A DNA stretch of 64,000 nucleotides, taken from assembly GCF_020509005.1 (NCBI RefSeq), contig NC_063017.1:744001-808000 (forward strand), read 5' to 3'. The translations under genes were made by a program, and so were the position numbers. Shown here one piece after another: positions 11,990 to 21,530 of this stretch. The first letter of the stretch is position 1. Each line of letters begins with the position of its first letter. The stretch is from Fulvia fulva. Taxonomy: Eukaryota; Ascomycota; Dothideomycetes; Mycosphaerellales; Mycosphaerellaceae. Under the pieces are notes generated by a model. The model had not been told where the DNA came from. It made no database searches and saw only the letters and a program-made list of their open reading frames with translations.

Positions 11990-12960
11990 AGGGTCCGAAT
12001 AAGAGAGTTATTATTCTACGGAGCTACGAAAGAGGAGCGCGAGACGCGGCGAGATTATAAAGTAAAGCTAAGCCGCGCTAACCCGATACGGAAGGTCCAC
12101 GGTTCACCCGGGCCAACGTAGCTATAGTAAGGGGTCGCGGGCTACCTATAATAATCTACGATATAGCGTTAAGTACATATTCGCGGTTCTTAGCTATATC
12201 CGGCGTAGGCGGTAGTTTCTTAAAATCGTCGACCTACTATTAGAGTAGATTACGGGCTACTATTAGCTAGTCGCGATCCTTTATAGCGGTGTCGCGTTCC
12301 TTAGTCGTATTATCTAAGCTCTTCTAGATATTATTACGATCGGCTATAATTACCTTTAGATCGTCCTTTACTTTAGCGACATTCGGCTCGTTCCTCTTAT
12401 ACTTATCGACCTTATTCGTAAGATGCTTAACCTACTTATCTACCTTCTACTATAATATCTATATATCTAACTTCTTCTACTTAAACTCGGCCTTGTCCTA
12501 CTCTAGCTTATCCTAGGCTATCCTAACCGCTACTCTCTTATCCTAAAGCTTATTATACGCCTAGCCGAATATCTTTAACAACTCGGTTATATTATAGTCG
12601 TCGGCTTAGGCGCGTCGAAGTAGGTAATAGATCGTAGATAGTGCTTTAGGTATACTAGCTATAAGGGCTTAGAACTCGGTTATATCTAGGTTCTTTAGCT
12701 CCTCTAGATTATAGCGGAAAGTCTTAGCTACCTATTATTCTCCTTCTCCTTTATCTATTACTATATTATCGTTATAATTAAACTCGATATCCTATCTAGT
12801 CGTATATTCTTTTACTTCGTCGTCCCGGATATAGTCGGAGAGGTTGATCGTCTTAGGCGGTTCGATAACTAGTTATATTAGTTACTTAATACGCTACTAT
12901 ATTTGCTCGTTAGTTAGCTATTAGGGTTAGGTTTAGTAACCTTAAGTCTAGCTACTATTA
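11990..12960 (-). pseudogene. Coiled-coil ORF relic upstream of gypsy H gag, unrecognised
   Basis: A minus-strand frame from about 12900 to 12180 reads almost cleanly as a polar heptad protein: DYNITELLKIFG near 12560-12600, KVDKYKRNEPNVAKVKDDLK near 12370-12410, and DDFKKLPPTPDIAKN near 12200. It resembles in style the coiled coil in gypsy F gag at 46440-46860, so it is probably the N-terminal part of a gag-like protein. Whether it belongs to H or to another element stacked on H cannot be decided from the sequence. Confidence 0.4.
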
Positions 12961-13100
12961 AATATAAGCGACTCGCGGCGGATCTTAGGGCGACTAGTAA
13001 GTAGGGAGTACCTACCGCCTATACTCTTAGCTAGCATCTTATTAATAAAGGTACGATTGTTCTTATTGACTTAGACCTATCGCGTTTGTCGCGTAATTAG

Positions 13101-13649
13101 TATAGAAAACTCGTAATAAGCGTAGTCTCTATATCTTTAACCTATTACTTTATAGGTCCTCTATAGTACGTATTCTACGGTTAGGAAAGGCGGTCTAATA
13201 AAGTATAAGGGGGCCGTTCTTAATATAGGGCAAGTAACGAAATTATTAGACAGGCTATCTAAGAGGAGTACGAGGTACGGAAAGTTAATATATAAGCCGA
13301 GGTATACGGGCCGGCCCGTACTAAGTTACGTAACCGACTACTATCTACTAGATGTCCGCCTAGGCCCGTAATAAGTAGGATTAGCGAGGATAAGAGTAGT
13401 AAGCGGAGCGTTACTAGCGGATAATAGAATAAGCTAAGTAATAACGCTAGGCTATAGATACTATTAGGGGGTTTATTAGGGGAGATAAGTTTACGCTATT
13501 ATAGGGGTTTAAAGATAACGTTAATAATAGCGATAAGATAATAAGAATAAGGATATAACTAATTAGTAGAGAGTAATTAGGGGATTAAGAAGTAAGATAG
13601 AGAGAGAGAGAGACATAGAGGGCTTTAGTAAGAATATATAGACTATAAA
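13101..13649. other. No gene recognised; possible LTR or leader of gypsy H
   Basis: AT-rich RIPed sequence with no coherent frame on either strand. A short GA microsatellite lies near 13598-13612. Its place just upstream of the H coding region suggests 5' LTR or leader, but I found no matching second copy in the window. Confidence 0.3.
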
Positions 13650-14775
13650 TAATAACGTGCTTTACTACCGAGCGGGCCACTTTTGCTAAGAACTATACTA
13701 CTTCTATAGATATAGCTATATAACTACTATTATAGCGTATATTGTCTTCAAACGAGGCCAAACTGACCTTAGCTGTCTAGGCCACGAAACGCGACGCGAT
13801 AATTACGAATCGACTTGCTATAAAGGTATACGACGCGTCTCGAACTATACTAGGGTATCGATTAAATAGACGACCTCCTCGGGGTGACTACGAGCCTTAT
13901 TCGAAGAAGCTTATAGAGCTAGAAGAGAGAGTGATACTTAAGTACATACTCGAGCTAGATCTTAGAGGTTTCCCGCCATTAAAGGCTATTATACGAGTAA
14001 TAGCCGATTTATTACTATAAGAGAAGGGTCTTAAGCCCGCTAGTCTTAATTAGACAGACAGGTTTATTAGGCGGTATTGTGAGCTAAAGGTTCGTATAAC
14101 ACGTAGATACGATTGTTAGCGAGCCCTAATAGAAGATCTAGACGTTATCGAGAGGTAGTTCTTACTTATACGTAATAGAAAGGAGAAGTATAGTATCCTT
14201 AACTAGGACACCTATAACTTCGACGAGATAGGGTTTATAATAGGTGTCATTACGTCTTAGAGCGTCGTTACGGGTTCAGAAAGGCGTAGTAGAAAGAGGA
14301 AGGTCGTTTAATAGGGTAATAGAGAGGGAGTAAAGAGATAGCGTATTAGATAGCTCTTATACAAAGCGAGATTAGTAAGCTACCCAAGTCTAACGAGGCC
14401 CTTATATAGCGGAAAGCACGAAAGCGTAAGTACATTTAGTCTAGAGGGTCTCTAACCTTCGATAAGGCGTCGTAATTAATACCTCTAGAGGATACTAGGA
14501 GGTAGGAAGTGAGTAGAGAGTCGCTAGATAGTGTTCGGCTAGTACTAAGGCTACGACGCTATAAGCGATATAGCGAGTCGGAGTATAACGTACGTACCTA
14601 TTAAGTAGACTCGCTAGATAGCAAAGAATCTAAAGAGGAATTGTCCTCCTAGTAACGATTCTATAGGATGTCGTCGTATTAAGATACCGTCGTAATTAAA
14701 GTAAAAGTAGTATAGTTCTTAGTAAAAGTGGCCCGCTCGGTAGTATAGCCCGCTTAGTAGTAAAGTACGTTATTA
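13650..14775 (+). mobile_element. Pogo/Fot1-type DNA transposon, internally deleted and RIPed
   Basis: Terminal inverted repeats match over about 37 bp: CCGAGCGGGCCACTTTTGCT at 13668 pairs with the complement of 14704-14740 with one change in the first 30 bases. TA flanks both ends, as in Tc1/mariner/pogo elements. The inverted match also continues further outward (13650-13667 with 14757-14775) across a duplicated 17-bp terminal motif on the right. The coding relic between them reads as the N- and C-terminal parts of a Fot1-like transposase. Confidence 0.8.
13785..14660 (+). pseudogene. Pogo/Fot1-like DDE transposase relic with the catalytic core missing
   Basis: The plus-strand frame, ignoring stops, contains a CENP-B-type DNA-binding region (YRLNRRPPRGDY near 13860-13890, PPLKAIIRVIADLLL near 13980, RFIRRYCELKVR near 14065). 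The start of the DDE domain follows, with YNFDEIGFIIGVI at 14215-14250, which carries the first catalytic Asp. After VVTGSERRSRKRK the text jumps, near 14340, directly to the C-terminal tail (KARKRKYI near 14415). The second and third catalytic acidic residues and roughly half of the usual 500 or more residues are gone. TAG and TAA codons are also present. Confidence 0.78.
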
Positions 14776-15300
14776 TTACTTAATAAGAATTAAAGAGCCT
14801 TCGGCGCTTTACGAGGACTAGCTCTACCGCCTCGTAACACATTTTATTATATCTATACTCGGTGTTTTTAGACCCTCGTAAGCTCGGAAAGTAGTAGCTT
14901 TACTTTAATACTATAATACCGAGCGATAGTAGCGGTCTAATTTAGGAGATAGCCTTCGTTCTACTATAGAGGTAAGCTTATCTTGTCTCTATAAGCAATC
15001 TTAAGCTATAGGCGGATATAGATTAGTATCTAGACAATCCTCTTCTAATCGACTAAGTCTTACCTAGTCTCTAATATACTTACCGAACTCTAGAATAATA
15101 CCGATAATAACTTCTATAATAGTACTAAGTTTTCCGTACCATTATACTAGCTACGTAATCTCGGCGCTAGTAATACTAACTTTGAGGCTATTAGCGCGTA
15201 AGCTGCCATCTCGATTATATAGCGTAAGGGTCATCTTAGTTAGAACCTTATAGGTAGTACTCTTATTATAGTAGAGGAAATTAGCCTCGTTACTACCGCT
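14776..15300. other. No gene recognised
   Basis: RIPed intergenic sequence between the pogo element and LINE A. Before LINE A inserted it was contiguous with the 3' side of the secreted-protein pseudogene at 20212-20763. No coherent frame on either strand. Confidence 0.4.
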
Positions 15301-15312
15301 AACATTCCTATT
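15301..15312. repeat. Target-site duplication of left LINE A, 5' side
   Basis: AACATTCCTATT is repeated exactly at 20199-20210 after the element's 3' tail, and the two bases CT in front also match. This shows the left LINE A is an authentic insertion. Confidence 0.88.
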
Positions 15313-15355
15313 GCACGGCTATTCAATCTACCCAGCCCGACTACGAGGTGACACG

Positions 15356-16615
15356 ATGATAGCGATCGCAGGAAACGACCAGGAGCAGGAGAGTAACGAG
15401 TGGAAGGAGGTCTGCAGGAAGGCAGAAACAATGGCAATGGCAGGAGATGGCGAGCACCCAGAAAGAGCACTTAAGGGGATGATTTTGGAGCTCCTTGGAG
15501 GGCTAAAGGCACTAAGGAGCCAAACAGGACAGATCATTAACAGGACAGTAGCAGCAGCAGCAAAGAAGAGGACACAGGAAGGCCAGAAACTAAGCCAACC
15601 AACCTGGGCAGCAGTTGCATCCCAAAACCCTCCCCCCCAGAAAACAGCTATCAAGGTCTACATTTCCGACCAGCAAGAGCAGAAAGAGATCGAGGGCCTG
15701 TCAGGCAAGGAGATCATACAGAAGATTGGGATACAAGGCATCATTGGAGCCAGGAAAGAGAAGGGAGGTGTCCTTAAGCTGTTCACAGCACAGGAGCAAG
15801 ACAGGAAGAGGCTAGAGACACAGAAGGAGTGGACAGTCAAACTAGGCAAGACGGCTAAGGTCTCACACCAACAAAATATGGTTATTGCCCATGGGATGAC
15901 CACAAAGTTTGACATTGAAGGAGACCTTAAGAGGCTGCAGGACCAGAACCAGGCTGTATGCCCAGGGCTACAGATCACAAAAGCAGCATGGGTCAACAGA
16001 AAGACAAAGGGCACAAAGAGAGAGTCTTCTCTAGTGCTCTGGATAGGCACTGTAGAACAGGCAAACACCGTGCTTGACAAGGGCATCTTCTGGGAATGCG
16101 AAAGAATGGACACAGAAATCCATAGAAGCGCCCACAGACTACTGCAATGCTTCAAGTGCCAACAGTATGGTCATATCTCTACTAGATGCCCAAGCCAAAA
16201 GGACACTTGTTCCCACTGTGCTGGTAGCCACAAAGTACAGAATTGCACAGCCCTAAAGAGTGAAGCCAGATGTGCATGCTGTGGAAAGAAACACCCTTCC
16301 TGGTCCCAAGACTGCACAGCTAGGATTGAGGCAAAGAGGAGGGCAAGAGAAGCCAGGATCAACACCCCTATCAGATTCCAGACAGGGACAATCACCCAAG
16401 AACCCCTAAGGACTGTCTACAACCCTCTGAAAAGAGGCAGAACAGAAGAGACCACACAGGCCCAAGGCCACCCTACTATGGGTAGACCAAAATCAATTGT
16501 GGTTGCAGGAAGAGACCCGTCACAAAGCAGGCTCAACCTTACCACAATCCCAAATAGCAGCCAGCAGCAGGAAGCACGAGAAGACCAGCAGGAGACCAGC
16601 ATGGATGAGTCATGA
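15356..16615 (+). CDS. LINE A ORF1, gag-like zinc-knuckle protein, intact
   Basis: A 419-residue open frame from the ATG at 15356 (MIAIAGNDQEQESN). The frame is also open upstream as far as a TTG in the TSD, but the ATG is the sensible start. The N-terminal half is polar and Lys/Gln-rich. Residues about 265-320 form three Cys/His knuckles: CFKCQQYGHISTRC, CSHCAGSHKVQNC and CACCGKKHPSWSQDC. Proteins of this type coat the element RNA and take it to the target. The tail is Gln/Ser-rich. The stop overlaps the ORF2 start as ATGA, which points to reinitiation-coupled translation. It has no nonsense mutation, unlike every LINE B, C and D ORF1 here. Confidence 0.92.
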   Translation: MIAIAGNDQEQESNEWKEVCRKAETMAMAGDGEHPERALKGMILELLGGLKALRSQTGQIINRTVAAAAKKRTQEGQKLSQPTWAAVASQNPPPQKTAIKVYISDQQEQKEIEGLSGKEIIQKIGIQGIIGARKEKGGVLKLFTAQEQDRKRLETQKEWTVKLGKTAKVSHQQNMVIAHGMTTKFDIEGDLKRLQDQNQAVCPGLQITKAAWVNRKTKGTKRESSLVLWIGTVEQANTVLDKGIFWECERMDTEIHRSAHRLLQCFKCQQYGHISTRCPSQKDTCSHCAGSHKVQNCTALKSEARCACCGKKHPSWSQDCTARIEAKRRAREARINTPIRFQTGTITQEPLRTVYNPLKRGRTEETTQAQGHPTMGRPKSIVVAGRDPSQSRLNLTTIPNSSQQQEAREDQQETSMDES

Positions 16616-19600
16616 TTGAGACACCTAATCTTACCACTATCCAGTACAATGTCAACAAAAGCCAGCACAAGGTCTAGAGAAGCTTTCTCCAAGCACTGGA
16701 CCCAAAGAAACACCTAGTCATTGCAGTCCAGGAACCTTGGATCAACAGCAAATCTAACAGACCATCTACTGCTAACGACCCAAGGTATCACACACTCCTA
16801 GCCAAACAAGGCACCCCTAGAACATGCATGTACATCAGCAAAGAGATGGCAACAGACAGCTGGGAACAAATCCAACAGGAAGGGGGAGACATCACCTCAG
16901 TCAGACTCAACACCAACCAAGGCAGCATCCACATCCACAGTGTATACAACCCACCCCCCAGCTCCAGAAGCAGCACCCAGCTGGGCACACTACAACAGCT
17001 GCCAGACATCCTGCAGAGTGACTCCCAACACATCGTGCTGGGAGACTTCAACTTGCACCATCCTACATAGGGATCAGACTTTGCACCTGCCCATCACTTC
17101 CTAGCTAACAGACTCCTCTCCACTACCCAAAGCAACAACATGCACCTAGTTACCCCAAAGGGCCTAACTACCTGGTCACAGAGAGCAAGCTCAAGCACCA
17201 TTGACCTGTGCTTTGCATCACATGACCTGCAGCAGAAGGTCACCAGATGCTGGGTTAACCAGGACTTGGAGTCCTCATCAGATCACCTCCCAATTCAGGT
17301 GGAGTTTGAAACACAGACACAGCAGGAAGGAGACCTAGAACCTCAGCTGGCCTGGAAGGCAGCCAACTGGGAACAGATCAGACAAGACCTGGAACAGAAG
17401 CTAGCTGGACTAGAGACCAGGAGACTGGAAACAGCCTTAGACATAGACCAAGCAGTGGCAGAACTGGTTAGAACAATGCAGGAAACTGCGGCAGCCCACA
17501 CCAGAGAAAAGAAACAGTCACTGTACTAGAAGCCATTCTGGACAAAGGAATGCTCAGAGAAGGTCAAGGCAGCCAGGCAGGCCAGGAGAGCCCTTACCCA
17601 GAGTCACTCCCAGGAAGCATGGGACAGATACAACCAGGCAACCAGAGACAAGAAGGCCCAGATCAAGAGGGACAAGATGCTGGAGTGGAGGTCAACAGTT
17701 GGATCCATTACCCAGAATCCTGAGAAGATGTGGAAACTAGCAAAGTGGGCAAGACAACCCACACAGGACAGAAACATGCTGCCCCAGTTTCCAAACATTG
17801 AAGACCAGGAAGGAGTAATCCAACACACTCTCCCAGGAAAGGCACAGGCATTGGGGAAACATTTCTTTGGCACACAGGTAGAAGCTGACCTGCAGGATCT
17901 AGAAGGCAGTGTGTATCCAACACCACTAGAGCAATCCTGCACAGTGGGAGAGGGAGAGATCAAGAGCATCATTAAGACACTCTCAGGAAACAAGGCCCCA
18001 GGACCAGATGGGATTCCAAACTTGTTCATTAAGACATGCAAGGACCAGATCTCCCCTGCACTGTCAAACATCTTTTCACAGTGCATGGCCCAAGGACACT
18101 GCCCTAAACACTTCAAGGAGTCACTGACTGTGGTCTTGAGAAAACCACAGAAAGAGGACTACACAAAGCTAAAGGCATACAGACCTATTGCCTTGCTCAA
18201 CACACTAGGCAAACTCCTGGAAAAGATCATAGCAGAAAGGCTGACAAACCTAGCTGAAGAACATGGAATCCTTCCTGAAGAACAGATAGGAGGCAGGAAA
18301 CAAAGATCAACACTAACAGCTGTGGAACTTATCACAGAGCAGATCAAGACCCTGTGGCACTTTGGGAACAACAAAGCAGCCACACTCCTCTCACTGGACA
18401 TATCAGGAGCCTTTGACAATGTCTCACACCAGAGGCTGATCCACATCCTAAAACAGAAGGCTATCCCTAACTGGACAGTCCAGTTCATCCAGTCGTTCCT
18501 CAAAGGCAGAACCACAAGACTAAGACTGGGCAGATACAAATCTGACAGCATGCCTACAGAGACAGGAATCCCACAGGGATCAACAATGTCTCCAATCCTG
18601 TTTCTCCTCTTTATGGCAGACCTGCTAGCAAAGCTAAACTCCAGAAACACATCAGCCTCAGGGTTTGTGGATGACACAAACATCCTAGCCTGGTCAGACA
18701 GCACAGAAGAGAACTGCAGAATCTTGCAGAAGAAACACAAGGAATGTGAGGAATGGGCCAGGAAACATGGAGCCAGATTTGCCCCAGAGAAGTATCAACT
18801 CATCCACTTCAGTAGAGCCAGAAACAGACACAATATGCAAGCCCCAATCACTATTCAGGGACACACAACAGAACCCTCTAGTGAATTAAGGGTGCTAGGA
18901 ATATGGATGGATCCAAAGCTTAGCTGGGGACCACAGGTCAAGAAAGCACAGGCAAGAGCAGACAACAACAGGCAATCAATTGACAGGCTTACAGCCTCCA
19001 CATGGGGAGCCACATTTGCGAAAGCAAAGGTTATGTACAAGGCCATTGTGAAGCCAGCCATGCTATATGGAGCCCAGATCTGGTCAGCCCAAGACAAGAT
19101 CCCAAAGAGAATTGCAGATCCCATCAGCAGAGCCCAAGCCTCCTGTCTGAAAAAGGTGCTTGGAGCATACAAGTCAACTCCAACAAGGGTGGTCGAAATG
19201 GAGTCTGGCTCCCCACCAGCCAAGCTCTACCTTCAAGGGTTGAGATACCAGTATGCAGGAAAGACGTCTGCATACCCAGCCCAGCTAGTAATCCAGAAGG
19301 CAGTCAACAAAATCAGGAGCCAGTGCACAAGAAGGCACAGACAAGCAAGACCCAATCCAGCCCCACAGAAGCAGCAGGACCTGCAGAAGTTCAAAGAGCT
19401 AACAGAACAGCTGCACCTAGCCCAGCAGGAACAGGACAGAAGGGCTCAAGGGAGAGGATCAGCAGCCAGCCAAGGGAAGAGGCAACAGTCTCTAGCTGAA
19501 AGGATGGCAGGACTCCTCTGGAAGACTGAATGGACAAGAACCCCACAGAGGCCAGGAACCCCAAAGGCACTCCAACAGTTTGGTAGCCACAACTACCTAC

Positions 19601-19998
19601 TGTACTCAGACCTAACCAGGTCAGAAGCAAGCATAGCAATACAAATCCGCTCTGAACACATCGGAGTCAGGGCATACCTGCATCAGAGAAAAGTCCCAGG
19701 TATCGAAGACAAGAGTTGCCCATGCGGCTACCTGTCCCAGAATGTCGAACATAGACTTCTGGTTTGCAAAGAATGGAGTACAGGGAGAGGTGAATGGAGG
19801 GCAAGGGCAAGGAACAGAAACTTCCAAGCCATGATTAGCAATAAGGGAGACCTCCAGAGAATTACAAGGTGGATCATCCACCAAGGATTTTTGGAGCAGT
19901 TCTCTCTTACTAGGGAAACAGAGAGATGGATTGAGGAGAGAAAGAAGGAGGAGGAGAGCAGGAAGAGGGGGACAACTCCAGGGTTGCAGACAAGGTAG
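16612..19998 (+). pseudogene. LINE A ORF2, endonuclease/reverse transcriptase with three TAG codons
   Basis: The frame has 1129 codons from the ATG at 16612. Residues about 10-230 form an APE-like endonuclease: QYNVNKSQ, VQEPWIN, GDFNLHHPT, STIDLCF and SSDHLPI. The reverse transcriptase shows KAPGPDGIPN, YRPIALLNTLGK, SLDISGAFDNVSHQR, GIPQGSTMSPILFLLF and the active-site GFVDDTNILAW (FVDD at about residues 685-688). A CPCGYLSQNVEHRLLVC zinc-finger-like block lies near residue 1035. No RNase H is seen. In-frame TAG codons at 16675, 17068 and 17527 interrupt it. The last two sit where relatives have Trp (HHPTxG and YxKPFW), so each fits one CpA to TpA change; the first could be Gln or Trp. From 17530 to the end the frame is open. 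Confidence 0.92.
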
Positions 19999-20198
19999 TC
20001 AGAGGCTAACCACCATGACACTAGTGCACCCTAATGGAAGGAAAACTGAGAACTCATGGCAAGGAAGCTATTAGAGAAGGAGAGGAGGTTTTTACCTAGG
20101 AATAGGTTTCCTACCTTATGCAGTAACATATATAGACATAAACCCGCATGGGCCGGAGGGCACCACAACGGGTAAATGAATCATCTATCTATCTATCT
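19999..20198 (+). other. LINE A 3' UTR and ATCT tetranucleotide tail
   Basis: About 200 bp follow the ORF2 stop and end in an ATCT array (20182-20198). The sequence just before the tail (GGCCGGAGGGCACC, then GGTAAATGA) resembles the end of LINE B (GGCCGGATAGGGTCC, then GGGAATGAC before the same tetranucleotide). Families A and B may therefore share a 3' recognition signal for their reverse transcriptases (inference). Confidence 0.75.
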
Positions 20199-20210
20199 AA
20201 CATTCCTATT
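20199..20210. repeat. Target-site duplication of left LINE A, 3' side
   Basis: An exact match to 15301-15312, directly after the ATCT tail. Confidence 0.88.
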
Positions 20211-20211
20211 A

Positions 20212-20763
20212 CTAAAAAGGCGCATTAGTACCTAGTTACCTCTCTAGTACTTTAGCGATAGCTTACTAGTTATATATATTATCGCGGAAAGCGCTATATA
20301 GCGCCTTAGGATCGTAAGAGTAGCCCCTAAGGCCGTAGCCGCGGCATTTTTTATATACTAAATCGTCCTCCTCTTAGAATTTCTAGACTATTTCCTATAT
20401 CGACTTAATAAGCTAGTTATAAACCTAGATACCGGGAACTTCCTCTATAAAACCCTAGTCGCCCTTTAGCTTTACGCTAACTTATAGGTCTAGCTTATCG
20501 TCGCTAATATAGCGTAGTTTAGAACCGAACACGTCGTACGAATCGTCCGTCTCGATACTAGTAGTATTACTACTACCGTAGCCCTTCTACTAGATAGTAC
20601 CGAAAAGATCTACGTCCCCGAGCTTAACGAAATCGCCCGTATAGTAGAAGTCTAGGTAGTATAGGAGGTCGGTACGCTTACGAACCCCGTTAACGCGCTC
20701 GGCTTACTAAGGTACCGTAGCGGCTAAGGGTAGTACGGTAAGGACTATAGGAGAAAACTTTAT
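20212..20763 (-). pseudogene. Small secreted-protein-like pseudogene, left copy, unrecognised family
   Basis: A 184-codon frame on the minus strand ends at the TAG at 20212, one base from the LINE A target site. The start codon reads ATA, consistent with ATG hit by TpG to TpA change. The first residues after it (KFSPIVLTVLPLAATVPQ) look like a signal peptide. The body is acidic and aromatic: LLYYLDFYYTGDFVKLGDVD, then DDSYDVFGSKLRYISDDK, then CRGYGLRGYSYDPKALY. About 14 in-frame TAG or TAA codons all fit former Trp or Gln. I do not recognise the family. An intronless secreted protein of about 180 residues is possible, but function is unknown. Confidence 0.55.
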
Positions 20764-21522
20764 ATCGGAGTCGAGCGATATAAAGAAGAGTAACTAAGGA
20801 TAAAGAAGGGTAATAATAAGGATATTAAGATAATATTGTTCTATAGAATCTAGATATAATTTCTAGTAAGTAGTAAAAGATACTCTTTATACTTACTAAT
20901 TATTTCGTAGTATACGTATATACTAGCTAACTACTATAAGTCTATAACAGTGTTATATAGTTGTCTACTAGGTTTCGCGAGGCTCTAACGTAGCTACGAG
21001 GGCACTCCGTAGTTCTCTAATAGAATATAGCTATTAGATTAACTAGGCTAAGGTTATTATCCGATACCTTATCTAAAAACCTCGTTAGTATAGCACTATT
21101 AGTATATTTGGTGTCGTTTAGTTAGTAAAGTCTAATACTAGCGAAGATTTTACGAAGTAGACAATTCTATATAATTTATACCTACTACTAGTAAGGAGGC
21201 GATAGTAATAACGTATTAACCGATAGCGTACGAGAGGCCAAATCAATAGGATATATAGTCGTTAGATGAAATGCTATTAGAGACTTACTATAAGGTAATG
21301 TACTTATTCGCTACTTAGTTAGTACTTAGAGAGGTAAGCTTCCGGGACGAGTAAGTATACTGCCTCTTATAAGGTAGGGGCGGCCGTATAGGGTAAGTAG
21401 AGCATATACTACCTCTATAATCTAAGGTACTTAATAGGACCACCTCGATAATAGGCTAGATAGTACGGCTACGGCTTGTCGGACTACTACCTTTATATAG
21501 CTAGTATCTATAAACCCTTCTA
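20764..21522. other. RIPed spacer between two host-gene relics
   Basis: AT-rich sequence without a convincing frame on either strand. It probably held the promoter of the secreted-protein relic to its left and the 3' region of the membrane-protein relic to its right. Confidence 0.35.
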
Positions 21523-21530
21523 CCCCCCCT

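Larger units (their letters stand above)
3896..13100 (-). mobile_element. Ty3/gypsy retrotransposon H, minus strand, RIP-degraded, split by LINE B1 and cut by LINE C
   Basis: Reading leftwards on the minus strand there are coiled-coil and gag sequences (about 12960 to 10695), then, after LINE B1, the rest of gag with a possible zinc knuckle (5722 to 4760), then a protease-like domain and the first residues of the reverse transcriptase region (4760 to 3896). The element stops where the 3' tail of LINE C begins, so the rest of pol lies outside the window or is lost. I could not identify an LTR; one may lie between 13100 and 13650. Boundaries are approximate. Confidence 0.6.
15313..20198 (+). 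mobile_element. LINE A, left copy: nearly intact Tad/I-like LINE, almost unRIPed
   Basis: This 4.9-kb element has a 43-bp 5' leader, ORF1, ORF2 overlapping by 4 bp (ATGA), a 200-bp 3' UTR and an ATCT tail, with a 12-bp TSD. In contrast to its surroundings it is rich in CpA and TpG and almost free of CpG, except in about 60 bp around the ORF1 start and near the 3' end. Only three in-frame stops break ORF2. The inverted copy at 57696-62581 has the same length and gives the same translations throughout. The short leader may mean slight 5' truncation. Confidence 0.93.

Noticed and set aside
13598..13612. GA microsatellite as a regulatory element
   Set aside because: Short simple repeat with no nearby functional gene.
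16675..17529. TAG codons in LINE A ORF2 as evidence for an alternative genetic code or programmed readthrough
   Set aside because: TAG and TAA in all other relics here are explained by RIP, and two of the three TAGs sit at Trp positions as CpA to TpA change predicts.
20764..21522. Possible non-coding RNA in the spacer
   Set aside because: No conserved structure or recognisable family could be seen; the sequence is RIP-saturated and AT-rich.
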